DNA from: CAZRIE01 sp964600075
Lineage (GTDB): Bacteria; Bacteroidota; Bacteroidia; Flavobacteriales; Flavobacteriaceae
Direction: 5' to 3'
DNA length: 64,000 nt
NCBI GenBank assembly: GCA_964600075.1
Contig: CAZRIE010000008.1
Location: 1-64,000 of the forward strand
The notes under the pieces were generated by a model. That model saw nothing but the letters and a program-made list of their open reading frames with translations, did no database searches and was not told the DNA's origin. Below, in pieces: positions 1 to 7,928 of this stretch. How positions within the stretch are numbered: the stretch's first letter is position 1; each line of letters begins with the position of its first letter. Made by a program: the position numbers and the translations under genes.

Positions 1-33
1 AAGGTGGCGCTCTACCAACTGAGCTATTTTCGC
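1..33 (-). tRNA. tRNA, 5' part only, probably tRNA-Gly(GCC)
   Basis: Read on the minus strand, the edge begins with a seven-base acceptor arm GCGAAAA, then TA, a D-arm (GCTC, AGTTGGTAGA, GAGC) and the start of an anticodon stem CCACC followed by TT. The window ends just before the anticodon. The arm sequences resemble flavobacterial tRNA-Gly(GCC), but that identity is inference because the anticodon lies outside. Confidence 0.8.
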
Positions 34-414
34 ATTTAAAAGAACATTCTATCTTAAATTGATAGCGGGAGCAAATTTAATACAATTCTCTAAAAGACAA
101 AGAAAAAAACCAGCTAAAAAAAGTTGATAAATACATGCAAGGTGATGTACTGAGCTAGCCAAAGAATGTTACCGACTTTGGGAGGTCTCTTTTTGGATCT
201 AACCTCGCTCACTCTCTAGAGGGTGGCGGGCACATTATAAGAGTCTTTAATTGATTGAATATACTTCGAGGTCTCACTTTAAAGCTTTCTGAAATCTGTC
301 CCCTCTCCTTGGGAGAGAACCAGTGAGAGGATTTTTAGCAAAATTTTCACAATACTTCTGTTCCCTAGGCATAGGAAGTGTGTAAGTTTAAAATGGAAAT
401 GGGCTGTATAGCCT
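34..414. other. Intergenic stretch without a recognisable gene
   Basis: No convincing reading frame is seen between the tRNA and the end of mutS. Positions 303-317 form a perfect 6-bp stem (CTCTCC, loop TTG, GGAGAG), and a competing pairing uses CCTCTC at 302-307 with GAGAGG at 325-330. Neither is followed by a T tract on the minus strand, so it does not look like the mutS terminator. It resembles a degenerate interspersed element. Confidence 0.4.
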
Positions 415-3036
415 CTAACTTGTAGCCTTTTTGTTCTTGGTAAGCAACCGCTTGATTTCGTTCAGCTTCATTAAAGCTTCGACAGGGGTCAACGTATTGA
501 TGTCCAAATGGGTAATTTCCTCTTTTATCTGCTCCAGAAGAGGGTCGTCTAAATTAAAGAAACTAAGTTGCATCTCATGTTGGGCAGACTGTAGTTTATC
601 GTTCAGTTCTTCGCTGGAATGTGATTTTTCGAGTTTTTTCAATATTTTATTGGCCTTATAGATAACCTGTTGTGGCATCCCCGCCATTTTTGCAACGTGT
701 ATTCCGAAACTATGTTCACTACCGCCAGGAGTCAATTTTCTTAAAAAGAGAACATGGTTTTTCAATTCCTTGACCGAAACATTGAAATTTTTAATGCGTT
801 CAAAAGTAGCCTGCATTTCGTTAAGCTCATGGTAATGGGTCGCAAATAGTGTTTTTGCCCTCGCCGGATGTTCATGAAGGTATTCTGAAATGGCCCACGC
901 TATCGAAATACCGTCATAGGTGCTTGTACCACGTCCGATTTCATCTAATAAAACCAAACTGCGTTCACTTAAATTGTTCAAAATAGAAGCCGTTTCGTTC
1001 ATCTCGACCATAAAGGTAGATTCGCCCATAGAAATATTATCACTAGCGCCAACACGTGTAAAAATTTTATCAACATAACCAATTCTAGCAGCTTCTGCAG
1101 GTACGAAACTACCCATCTGAGCCAAAAGAACGATCAAGGCGGTTTGCCTCAGTATGGCTGATTTACCACTCATGTTAGGCCCTGTAATCATAATAATTTG
1201 TTGCTTGTCGCGGTTGAGTATGACATCGTTGGCAATATAGGTTTCACCAAGCGGTAACTGTCTCTCGATAACCGGGTGTCGACCATTTTTAATCTCTATT
1301 TCGGTAGTGTCGTCGATAATAGGTTCAGTGTAGTTGTACTCCTTGGCCAATTGGGTAAACCCGCATAGACAATCGAGCTGTGCGATTTGTTGGGCATTAT
1401 TCTGAACGGGAGCGATATATTCTTGCATCCAGACGACCAACTGCGAGAAGAGCTGCTGTTCAAGACTTTGAATTCGCTCTTCCGCACCTAAAATCTTCGC
1501 TTCGTATTCTTTAAGTTCTTCGGTGATGTAACGCTCTGCGTTGACCAAGGTCTGTTTCCGGATCCATTCTTGGGGTACTTTATCTTTGTGTGTATTTCTC
1601 ACTTCAATATAATATCCGAAAACGTTATTGGAAGCTATTTTAAGCGAAGTAATACCGGTGCTTTCGGTTTCACGGGCCAACATTTTGTTCAAATAGTCCT
1701 TTCCTGAGAAGGCAAGGCCTCGAAGTTCATCTAATTCTGAGGAATATCCATCGCCTATGGTCTTCCCTTTAAGCATATTAACGGGAGCTTCTTCGTTCAA
1801 CATCTCCTTGATCTTGCTCCTGAGCAAATCGCAGGTATGTAATTGCTGGGCAATTAGTTGAAGGGCTTCATTGTTACTTTGGGCTGTTAGTTGTTTAACG
1901 GGCACAATAGCTTCCAGCGAATTTTTTAGCTGTACAACTTCCTTCGGGTTGATTTTTCCGGTGGCCACTTTTGAAATCAATCGTTCGAGGTCGCCCATCT
2001 GTTTGATGGCATGTTGTAGCTTTTGTAAAATATCTTCCTCTTTTGACAAGTATGAAACAACTTGGTGACGCCTACGTACCTTTTCAATGTTCTTTAGTGG
2101 CAGTGCCAACCAACGTTTTAACATTCGGCCGCCCATAGGCGAAATGGTCTTGTCGATAATATCTAAAAGCGTAACGGCATTTTGATGGGGAGAATGATAA
2201 AGTTCTAGGTTTCTGATGGTAAAGCGGTCCATCCAAATATGCTCTTCTTCCGCGATTCGTTTTAAGGTGCTGATGTGTTGGAGCCGTCTGTGCTGTGTTT
2301 CGGATAAATAGTGCAATACTACCCCCGAAGCTATAATACCATGGTTCAGATGGTCTACCCCGAAACCTTTTAGTGTCGTGGTCTTAAAATGATTGGTCAA
2401 GGTCTCAAGGGCGTAATCGGCTTGAAAAACCCAATCTTCCATAAAAAAAGTATGAAATTGATCTCCAAAAAGTTCGGTGAATTCGTTTTTATGGGTTTTG
2501 GCCACCAAAACTTCATTAGGTGCAAAGTTTTGTAGTAATTTATCGATTTGTTCTTCGGTGCCCTCGGAGGTAAGAAATTCGCCCGTTGAAATATCTACGA
2601 AGGAAACACCCAGCAATTTGCGTCCGAAATGCACGGCGCAAAGAAAGTTATTGGTCTTGGCATTGAGAATATCGTCGTTCATGGCGACCCCGGGCGTAAC
2701 AAGTTCCGTAACACCACGTTTTACGATGGTCTTTGTCATTTTAGGGTCTTCCAACTGATCGCAGATGGCGACCCGTTGACCGGCCTTGACTAGTTTTGGA
2801 AGATAGGTGTTTATGGAATGGTGCGGGAAACCTGCCAATTCGGTTCTTTCACCACCATTGTTTCGATGTGTTAAAATGATACCCAGAATTTTGGAGGCCT
2901 TTACAGCATCTTCGCCAAAAGTTTCGTAAAAATCACCAACACGGAACAACAGCAATGCATCAGGGTATTTTGTCTTGATGGTATTGTACTGCTTCATTAA
3001 AGGGGTCACTTTTTTTGTTTTTTCCGTTTTGCCCAA
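415..3036 (-). CDS. mutS: DNA mismatch repair protein MutS
   Basis: MutS scans DNA as a dimer, binds mismatches and small loops, and recruits MutL in an ATP-dependent way. The 873 residues match the usual MutS1 length. The mismatch-wedge motif GDFYETF lies at residues 34-40 (Phe36, Glu38). The ABC-type ATPase shows Walker A GPNMSGKS near residue 620 and Walker B LVLLDEIGRGTSTYDG near 695. The start codon is TTG at 3034-3036: an in-frame stop lies only two codons upstream, and the next Met (residue 14) sits inside the conserved segment VTPLMKQYN, so TTG fits the family best. No Shine-Dalgarno site is visible. The gene stands alone, divergent from the RNA methyltransferase. Confidence 0.97.
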   Translation of the reverse strand: MGKTEKTKKVTPLMKQYNTIKTKYPDALLLFRVGDFYETFGEDAVKASKILGIILTHRNNGGERTELAGFPHHSINTYLPKLVKAGQRVAICDQLEDPKMTKTIVKRGVTELVTPGVAMNDDILNAKTNNFLCAVHFGRKLLGVSFVDISTGEFLTSEGTEEQIDKLLQNFAPNEVLVAKTHKNEFTELFGDQFHTFFMEDWVFQADYALETLTNHFKTTTLKGFGVDHLNHGIIASGVVLHYLSETQHRRLQHISTLKRIAEEEHIWMDRFTIRNLELYHSPHQNAVTLLDIIDKTISPMGGRMLKRWLALPLKNIEKVRRRHQVVSYLSKEEDILQKLQHAIKQMGDLERLISKVATGKINPKEVVQLKNSLEAIVPVKQLTAQSNNEALQLIAQQLHTCDLLRSKIKEMLNEEAPVNMLKGKTIGDGYSSELDELRGLAFSGKDYLNKMLARETESTGITSLKIASNNVFGYYIEVRNTHKDKVPQEWIRKQTLVNAERYITEELKEYEAKILGAEERIQSLEQQLFSQLVVWMQEYIAPVQNNAQQIAQLDCLCGFTQLAKEYNYTEPIIDDTTEIEIKNGRHPVIERQLPLGETYIANDVILNRDKQQIIMITGPNMSGKSAILRQTALIVLLAQMGSFVPAEAARIGYVDKIFTRVGASDNISMGESTFMVEMNETASILNNLSERSLVLLDEIGRGTSTYDGISIAWAISEYLHEHPARAKTLFATHYHELNEMQATFERIKNFNVSVKELKNHVLFLRKLTPGGSEHSFGIHVAKMAGMPQQVIYKANKILKKLEKSHSSEELNDKLQSAQHEMQLSFFNLDDPLLEQIKEEITHLDINTLTPVEALMKLNEIKRLLTKNKKATS

Positions 3037-3235
3037 AGCGATTTAATTAGTTTAATTTTGACATTTTTCAACCTAAACGAATGTACCTAATTTGCCATGG
3101 AAATTATCTTAATGTTGATATTTTGGGGATAACTTTTAAAGTTCAAACCCAAGATTCAAGAATCAAAACTTAAGAATTTTGTTATAGATGAGTTTAAAAA
3201 AAATACTTTTTTGACCCAAAACCAAAAAACATGAA

Positions 3236-3766
3236 ATGCGAAAATTAAAGAACGAAGAACTCGACCGATTGGATGTCGACACCTTTAAAAGGGCTAAGAA
3301 AACACCTTTGGTCATTATATTGGATAATATTCGAAGCCTAAACAATATCGGTTCTGTGTTTCGTACGGCTGATGCTTTTCTAATAGAAAAAATATATCTC
3401 TGTGGTATTACCGCCACCCCGCCCCATAAAGACATTCGCAAAACGGCACTCGGAGCAACCGATAGCGTAGATTGGGCATATCGAAAAAGTACGGTCGACC
3501 TTATCGTTGAATTAAAATCTCAAAGATATAGCGTTATGGCTCTGGAGCAGGCTGAGAATGCCATGTTGCTCAATAAAGTTAAGATTGATACAACAAAAAA
3601 ATATGCCTTGATTTTCGGTAACGAAGTGAAAGGGGTATCACAAGAGGCGGTGGATCGTTGCGATGAGGTACTAGAAATCCCCCAATACGGCACAAAACAT
3701 TCGCTCAATATCTCCGTAAGTGTAGGGGTAGCGGTGTGGGATTTCTGGTCGAAAATGAATTCATAA
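3236..3766 (+). CDS. TrmH/SpoU-family RNA 2'-O-ribose methyltransferase
   Basis: This is a cytoplasmic SPOUT enzyme that transfers a methyl group from SAM to a ribose 2'-OH in rRNA or tRNA. All three SpoU motifs are visible in 176 residues: NIRSLNNIGSVFRTADAF near residue 31 (motif 1, with the catalytic-type Asn and Arg), LIFGNEVKGV near 128 (motif 2) and EIPQYGTKHSLNISVSVGVA near 150 (motif 3, which forms the SAM-binding knot). It is the short form with no N-terminal RNA-binding domain. The ATG at 3236 was chosen; an out-of-frame ATG lies five bases upstream. Substrate cannot be told from sequence. The gene is divergent from mutS and convergent with folK-dNK. Confidence 0.9.
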   Translation: MRKLKNEELDRLDVDTFKRAKKTPLVIILDNIRSLNNIGSVFRTADAFLIEKIYLCGITATPPHKDIRKTALGATDSVDWAYRKSTVDLIVELKSQRYSVMALEQAENAMLLNKVKIDTTKKYALIFGNEVKGVSQEAVDRCDEVLEIPQYGTKHSLNISVSVGVAVWDFWSKMNS

Positions 3767-3786
3767 ATAAGCTGTCAAAAACTGGC

Positions 3787-4932
3787 TCAGGCCGGCAGTT
3801 GAATGGCAAATTTCAAGATTTTATCAATTATGACTTCATAGTCTTCCGGTCGTTCTACAAAATCAAGATCTCCCAATTCAATAACTAAATTGTTCTGTTC
3901 TGGGTAGCCCTTTATAAATTCAAAATACCCTCTATTAATGCTATCTAGGTATTCAGGTGCTATTTTTTGCTCGTAATCCCTACCTCTTTTTTTGATATTT
4001 TCTAAAAGACGTTCCGTAGTCTGATAGAGATAAACATAGATTTTGGGTTTTCTCACCTCTTTGTACATCAAGTTGAAAAGTTTACGATAGAGATTAAACT
4101 CGTCTTGCTGTAATGTAATACGTGCGAAAATCAATGATTTATAAATGTCATAATCACTTACCATAAAACTTTTGAAGAGGTCGTATTGAGAAGTGTCATC
4201 GGTAAATTGTTGGTAACGGTCCGCTAGAAAAGACATCTCCAAAGGAAAGGCATAGCGAGATTGGTCTTCATAAAATTTAGGAAGGAACGGGTTATCTGCA
4301 AACCGTTCCAATACCAATTTAGCATTGAAATCTTCTGATATTTTATTGGCCAATGTCGTTTTGCCCGCTCCGATGTTACCTTCTATAGCAATAAAATTGG
4401 TATGGGCAAAAACCTCTACTCTACTTTTGTATAGTCGGTAAGGTGTTTTTTCGAGCTTTCCCTTGTCCCTACATTCTTGAATAAGGTTTCGGGTATCTTT
4501 GTTCAGAACTGGGTGATAAACTTGGGGCGCAATGTCGGCCAAAGGTTTAAGGACAAACTTTCGATAAGGTATTTCAGGATGCGGAATGACCAAAGTATCG
4601 GTGATTAAGGTTTCATTCTCGTAGTACAGAATATCGATATCGATACTTCGTGGTTGATAACCTTCTTCTTTATATCGAATTCTGCCCAGTTTGGTTTCTA
4701 TGGCCAGAAGCGTTTGTAACAGTTTTAAAGGGGGTAATGAAGTCTTCAGTGACAGACAGATGTTCATGAAATCTTCTGACTCGAAACCCCATGAACTGCT
4801 ACGGTATACCGGAGATACGCGTAGCACCTCGCCAGCCGATTTATGGATAGCGAATATCGCATCTTGTAAGTTGTTCAGGGTATCGCCAAGATTGCTTCCG
4901 AGCGATAGATATGCAGTTTTGAGGTCGGCCAT
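3787..4932 (-). CDS. folK: FolK (HPPK) fused to a deoxynucleoside kinase
   Basis: This bifunctional protein has 381 residues. Residues 1 to about 160 are 6-hydroxymethyl-7,8-dihydropterin pyrophosphokinase of folate synthesis: LSLGSNLGD at 9-17, RSIDIDIL at 95-102 (Mg-binding Asp pair) and HPEIPYR at 118-124. Residues from about 178 onward form a deoxyguanosine/deoxyadenosine-type kinase with P-loop GNIGAGKTT at 185-193 and the segment FLADRYQQF. Joining folate synthesis to deoxynucleoside salvage in one chain is known from Flavobacteriia. The ATG at 4930-4932 is preferred; a TTG four codons upstream gives MSYI, which is not family-like. No stop or frameshift interrupts the junction. Which deoxynucleoside is used cannot be read from the sequence. 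Confidence 0.93.
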   Translation of the reverse strand: MADLKTAYLSLGSNLGDTLNNLQDAIFAIHKSAGEVLRVSPVYRSSSWGFESEDFMNICLSLKTSLPPLKLLQTLLAIETKLGRIRYKEEGYQPRSIDIDILYYENETLITDTLVIPHPEIPYRKFVLKPLADIAPQVYHPVLNKDTRNLIQECRDKGKLEKTPYRLYKSRVEVFAHTNFIAIEGNIGAGKTTLANKISEDFNAKLVLERFADNPFLPKFYEDQSRYAFPLEMSFLADRYQQFTDDTSQYDLFKSFMVSDYDIYKSLIFARITLQQDEFNLYRKLFNLMYKEVRKPKIYVYLYQTTERLLENIKKRGRDYEQKIAPEYLDSINRGYFEFIKGYPEQNNLVIELGDLDFVERPEDYEVIIDKILKFAIQLPA

Positions 4933-5287
4933 AATGTAGGACAAAGTAACAAAAAGTAGAGGGGAAGTTCATCGAACTCGTCTTAATTTTTATGTGGAAT
5001 TAAAAATTTTCTTTCATGCCATACTAAAATAACGGTAAGCGGACAATTACCAATAATTTCGTAAAAAGTACAGACTAAAGCATGTTCTTGCCTATGGGTG
5101 TCTTCAGCCAGAAATTGGTGACGAAGCAAAAAAGTCGATTGGAGTTTGTTATCTTTGAATGCGAAATACGAACCTAAGTTTTCATGAAATGTGTCACATC
5201 AATTTTGATAGCTATTGGGTAGTGAATTGACAAGATTGTCTTTGAATAGGCAAGTCTGGCCATTGAGAATGAACTAATTATTATAGT
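4933..5287. other. Divergent intergenic region upstream of folK-dNK and sppA
   Basis: About 355 bases with no credible gene. Two promoter-like elements face sppA: TATCTTTG at 5150-5157, with no -33 element, and TTG plus 19 bases plus TGTCTTTG at 5215-5244. No riboswitch or strong hairpin was recognised. Confidence 0.45.
5215..5244 (+). promoter_or_regulatory. Candidate sppA promoter
   Basis: TTG at 5215-5217 is followed after 19 bases by TGTCTTTG at 5237-5244, seven of eight matches to the Bacteroidota -7 consensus TAnnTTTG. This predicts a leader of roughly 40 bases before the sppA ATG. Confidence 0.4.
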
Positions 5288-7051
5288 ATGAAATTTTTGA
5301 GAAACCTTCTAGCGGCGATTATTGGTTGCTTGATCGCTTTTGGCATTATGTTTATGATGTTTTTCATTTTTGCAAGTATTGTTGGTAACGCCGAAGATGC
5401 CGTATCCATAAAGAAAAATTCAATTCTTGAACTGCAGTTGCAGCAACCTATCAGCGATTATGTAGGTGATAATACCCTCAATCCTTTCTCTAGTGCTTTT
5501 TTTGAACAATCACAAGGGTTGGACGAAATTATACATGCGATAACGGTTGCCAAGGATGATGAGGATATCAAAGGTATCAGTATCAACAACAACTTTATAA
5601 TGGCAGGTCTTGCACAGACCCAGGCCATTCGTAAAGCCTTGGAAGATTTCAAAAAAAGCGACAAATTCATTTATACTTACGGGGATTTTTATATGCAGAA
5701 AGATTATTATTTGGCCAGTGTGGCCGATTCTATCTTTCTGAATCCGGTTGGTGCGCTCGATTTTCGCGGTCTATCGTCTGAAGTATTGTTTTTTAAGGGT
5801 CTCCAAGAAAAAACCGGTATAAAAATGGAAGTCATCCGTCACGGAAAGTACAAAAGCGCCGTCGAACCTTTCATTGCCAACGAAATGAGCGAGGCCAACC
5901 GCAGGCAAATCAAAGAATTGATAAGTTCGTTGTGGAATTCAATGGTCGAAGATATTTCAGAAGGTAGAAATATACCGCCTAAAGACTTAAATGTTATCGC
6001 AGATACCTTGGGGGGCAGGTCTCCGGAATATGCCAAAGCATCCGGTCTTGTTGATGAGATTATTTTCTATGACCAATATGAAAAAAAACTGAAAAATGCC
6101 GTTAGCTCGCAATTGAGCAAAGACCTGAATATGGTTTCATTGAGCGATTATGTAATCCGTTCGAACAAAAGGGTTATTCGAAAGGGAAAGGATAAGATTG
6201 CCGTAGTATTCGCGCAAGGCGAAATTTTATATGGCGAAGGCGGCCCAAACATAATTGGCCAAGGCATTATGAAAAAAGCTATTGTAAAGGCCAAAGAAGA
6301 TGACGCTATAAAAGCGATTGTGCTTCGGGTCAATTCTCCTGGCGGAAGTGCCCTAACTTCGGATATCATCTGGCGCGAAATCGAACTGGCCAAAAAGAAA
6401 AAACCGGTGATAGTTTCTATGGGCAATGTAGCCGCTTCGGGAGGATATTATATTGCCGTGGGTGCAGATAAGATTTTTGCTGAGCCTACGACTATAACCG
6501 GATCTATCGGTGTTTTTGGTACAGTGCCGAATATAGCAGAATTGGCAGGAGAAATTGGTGTAAACGCCGAACAAGTAGGTACTAATAAAAACTCGGTCGA
6601 ATACTCCCTTTTCGAACCCATGACCGATGATTTTCGCAATGTGGTACAAGAAAGTATTGAAAGCACCTATGACACTTTTTTACAACGAGTTTCTCAAGGA
6701 CGCAATATTTCAATGGCCGAGGCAGATAGTTTGGCCCAAGGTAGGGTTTGGAGTGGGGTAGATGCTAAGCAAATTGGTCTCATTGATGAACTCGGTAATT
6801 TAGAAGATGCGATTACAGAAGCTGCAAAAATGGCTGAACTTACTGAATACGGCATAAAAAAATTCCCCAAGTATAAGTCAGGGCTTGAACGTTTTATGGA
6901 AGATTTAGGTGGGGCCAGCGCCAAAGTAAAACAAGATCTTATTGAAGAAGAAATCGGTACCGAAGCTTACCTAATAATGAAGCAGGTCAGATCGGCTATG
7001 CAACAAAAAGGGGTTCAGGCCAGAATGCCCTTCATTCTTGATATCAAGTAG
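5288..7051 (+). CDS. sppA: Signal peptide peptidase SppA, 67-kDa type
   Basis: SppA is a membrane-bound serine-lysine protease that degrades leftover signal peptides and some membrane fragments. The 587 residues contain an N-terminal membrane segment (about residues 8-31) and two tandem S49 domains, the long form. By alignment with the E. coli enzyme, the general-base Lys is K189 in GKYKSAVEP, within the N-terminal domain. The nucleophile is S384 in NVAASGGYYIA, within the C-terminal domain. The next gene starts three bases after the stop, so the two are probably cotranscribed. Confidence 0.96.
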   Translation: MKFLRNLLAAIIGCLIAFGIMFMMFFIFASIVGNAEDAVSIKKNSILELQLQQPISDYVGDNTLNPFSSAFFEQSQGLDEIIHAITVAKDDEDIKGISINNNFIMAGLAQTQAIRKALEDFKKSDKFIYTYGDFYMQKDYYLASVADSIFLNPVGALDFRGLSSEVLFFKGLQEKTGIKMEVIRHGKYKSAVEPFIANEMSEANRRQIKELISSLWNSMVEDISEGRNIPPKDLNVIADTLGGRSPEYAKASGLVDEIIFYDQYEKKLKNAVSSQLSKDLNMVSLSDYVIRSNKRVIRKGKDKIAVVFAQGEILYGEGGPNIIGQGIMKKAIVKAKEDDAIKAIVLRVNSPGGSALTSDIIWREIELAKKKKPVIVSMGNVAASGGYYIAVGADKIFAEPTTITGSIGVFGTVPNIAELAGEIGVNAEQVGTNKNSVEYSLFEPMTDDFRNVVQESIESTYDTFLQRVSQGRNISMAEADSLAQGRVWSGVDAKQIGLIDELGNLEDAITEAAKMAELTEYGIKKFPKYKSGLERFMEDLGGASAKVKQDLIEEEIGTEAYLIMKQVRSAMQQKGVQARMPFILDIK

Positions 7052-7054
7052 TCG

Positions 7055-7765
7055 ATGACCTTGAACGATAAAAAGCTTGCTTACAAAATATACCTTTACC
7101 TTGGGGCATTGTTCATTACCTCTTTAGTGGTTTCTAACTTGATTTTCCAGAAGTTTTTCTATTGGAATCCGTTCGGTGATATCACTGTTTTTGGAGTATC
7201 TTTATTTGAGATTTCGGTTGGTATTTTGCCATATCCCATAACTTTTTTAGTAACCGATCTTATCTCGGAGATTTACGGGCGGAAAAAGGCCAATCAAATT
7301 GTTACTGCTGGTATTTTCGCTTCCTTTTTTTCCATGAGTATTATTTTGATATCCGAAATGGCTCCGGCAATCGAATCCTCGCCTATAGACGATAAGACTT
7401 TTGCAAAAGTTTTTGCCCTTTCGCCGTTAGCGGTATTTGCTTCGATGATCGCCTATCTCTTTGCTCAATATGTCGATATCGCTATTTATCATTTTTGGAA
7501 ACGATTGACGAAGGGCAAGTATCTTTGGTTGCGTAATAACTTCTCGACTTTTCTATCACAGTTTATAGACACTTTTACGGTAGTAGGTCTTTTATGTGTT
7601 TTCGGTATTCTGCCTTGGGACTTATTTTTTGGTCTCGTGGTCAGTGGCTTTATTTTTAAGGTTTTTATGGCATTTCTCGACACGCCTTTCCTTTATTTTT
7701 TCGTATATCTTCTAAGAAAACGGTTCAAACTGGCTGTTGGTGAAGAAATCGAATTGGATATATAA
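7055..7765 (+). CDS. Queuosine precursor transporter (YhhQ/QPTR family)
   Basis: A 236-residue integral membrane protein with about six hydrophobic segments. It matches the vitamin-uptake-like DUF165 family, whose characterised members import queuine precursors such as preQ0/preQ1 for tRNA queuosine. Seen: the family-like stretch PITFLVTDLISEIYGRKKA near residue 61, and SFIDTFT-type residues at QFIDTFTVVG near 169. It starts three bases downstream of sppA. The substrate is assigned from family knowledge only. Confidence 0.88.
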   Translation: MTLNDKKLAYKIYLYLGALFITSLVVSNLIFQKFFYWNPFGDITVFGVSLFEISVGILPYPITFLVTDLISEIYGRKKANQIVTAGIFASFFSMSIILISEMAPAIESSPIDDKTFAKVFALSPLAVFASMIAYLFAQYVDIAIYHFWKRLTKGKYLWLRNNFSTFLSQFIDTFTVVGLLCVFGILPWDLFFGLVVSGFIFKVFMAFLDTPFLYFFVYLLRKRFKLAVGEEIELDI

Positions 7766-7782
7766 TATTCGCTTCTTTTTCG

Positions 7783-7800
7783 AGTTGTATCGATACAACT
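7783..7800. promoter_or_regulatory. Perfect 18-bp palindrome
   Basis: AGTTGTATCGATACAACT equals its own reverse complement over 18 bases. It lies 18 bases after the transporter stop and about 130 bases before the AsmA-like ATG. It has no loop and no T tract, which argues against a terminator and fits a dimeric regulator site; no cognate regulator is evident nearby. Confidence 0.4.
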
Positions 7801-7928
7801 ATTAAACAGGACAAAAGAGCCAAAAAGCTAGGCTCGTTTTCAATGCGTTTGTGCATTCTGCATTCCAATCGAATCATCAATACCCTTGGATCATTTTGAA
7901 TTTGTTATTTGGAATTTTATAAAGAGAT

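Noticed and set aside
302..330. Hairpin as the mutS terminator
   Set aside because: No T tract follows on the minus strand and the hairpin is over 80 bases from the stop.
2477..2758. Open frame on the plus strand inside mutS
   Set aside because: It is antisense to a conserved coding region and carries no independent motif.
5082..5177. 31-residue frame in the gap before sppA
   Set aside because: No signal peptide, membrane segment or recognised motif, and it spans a promoter-like element.
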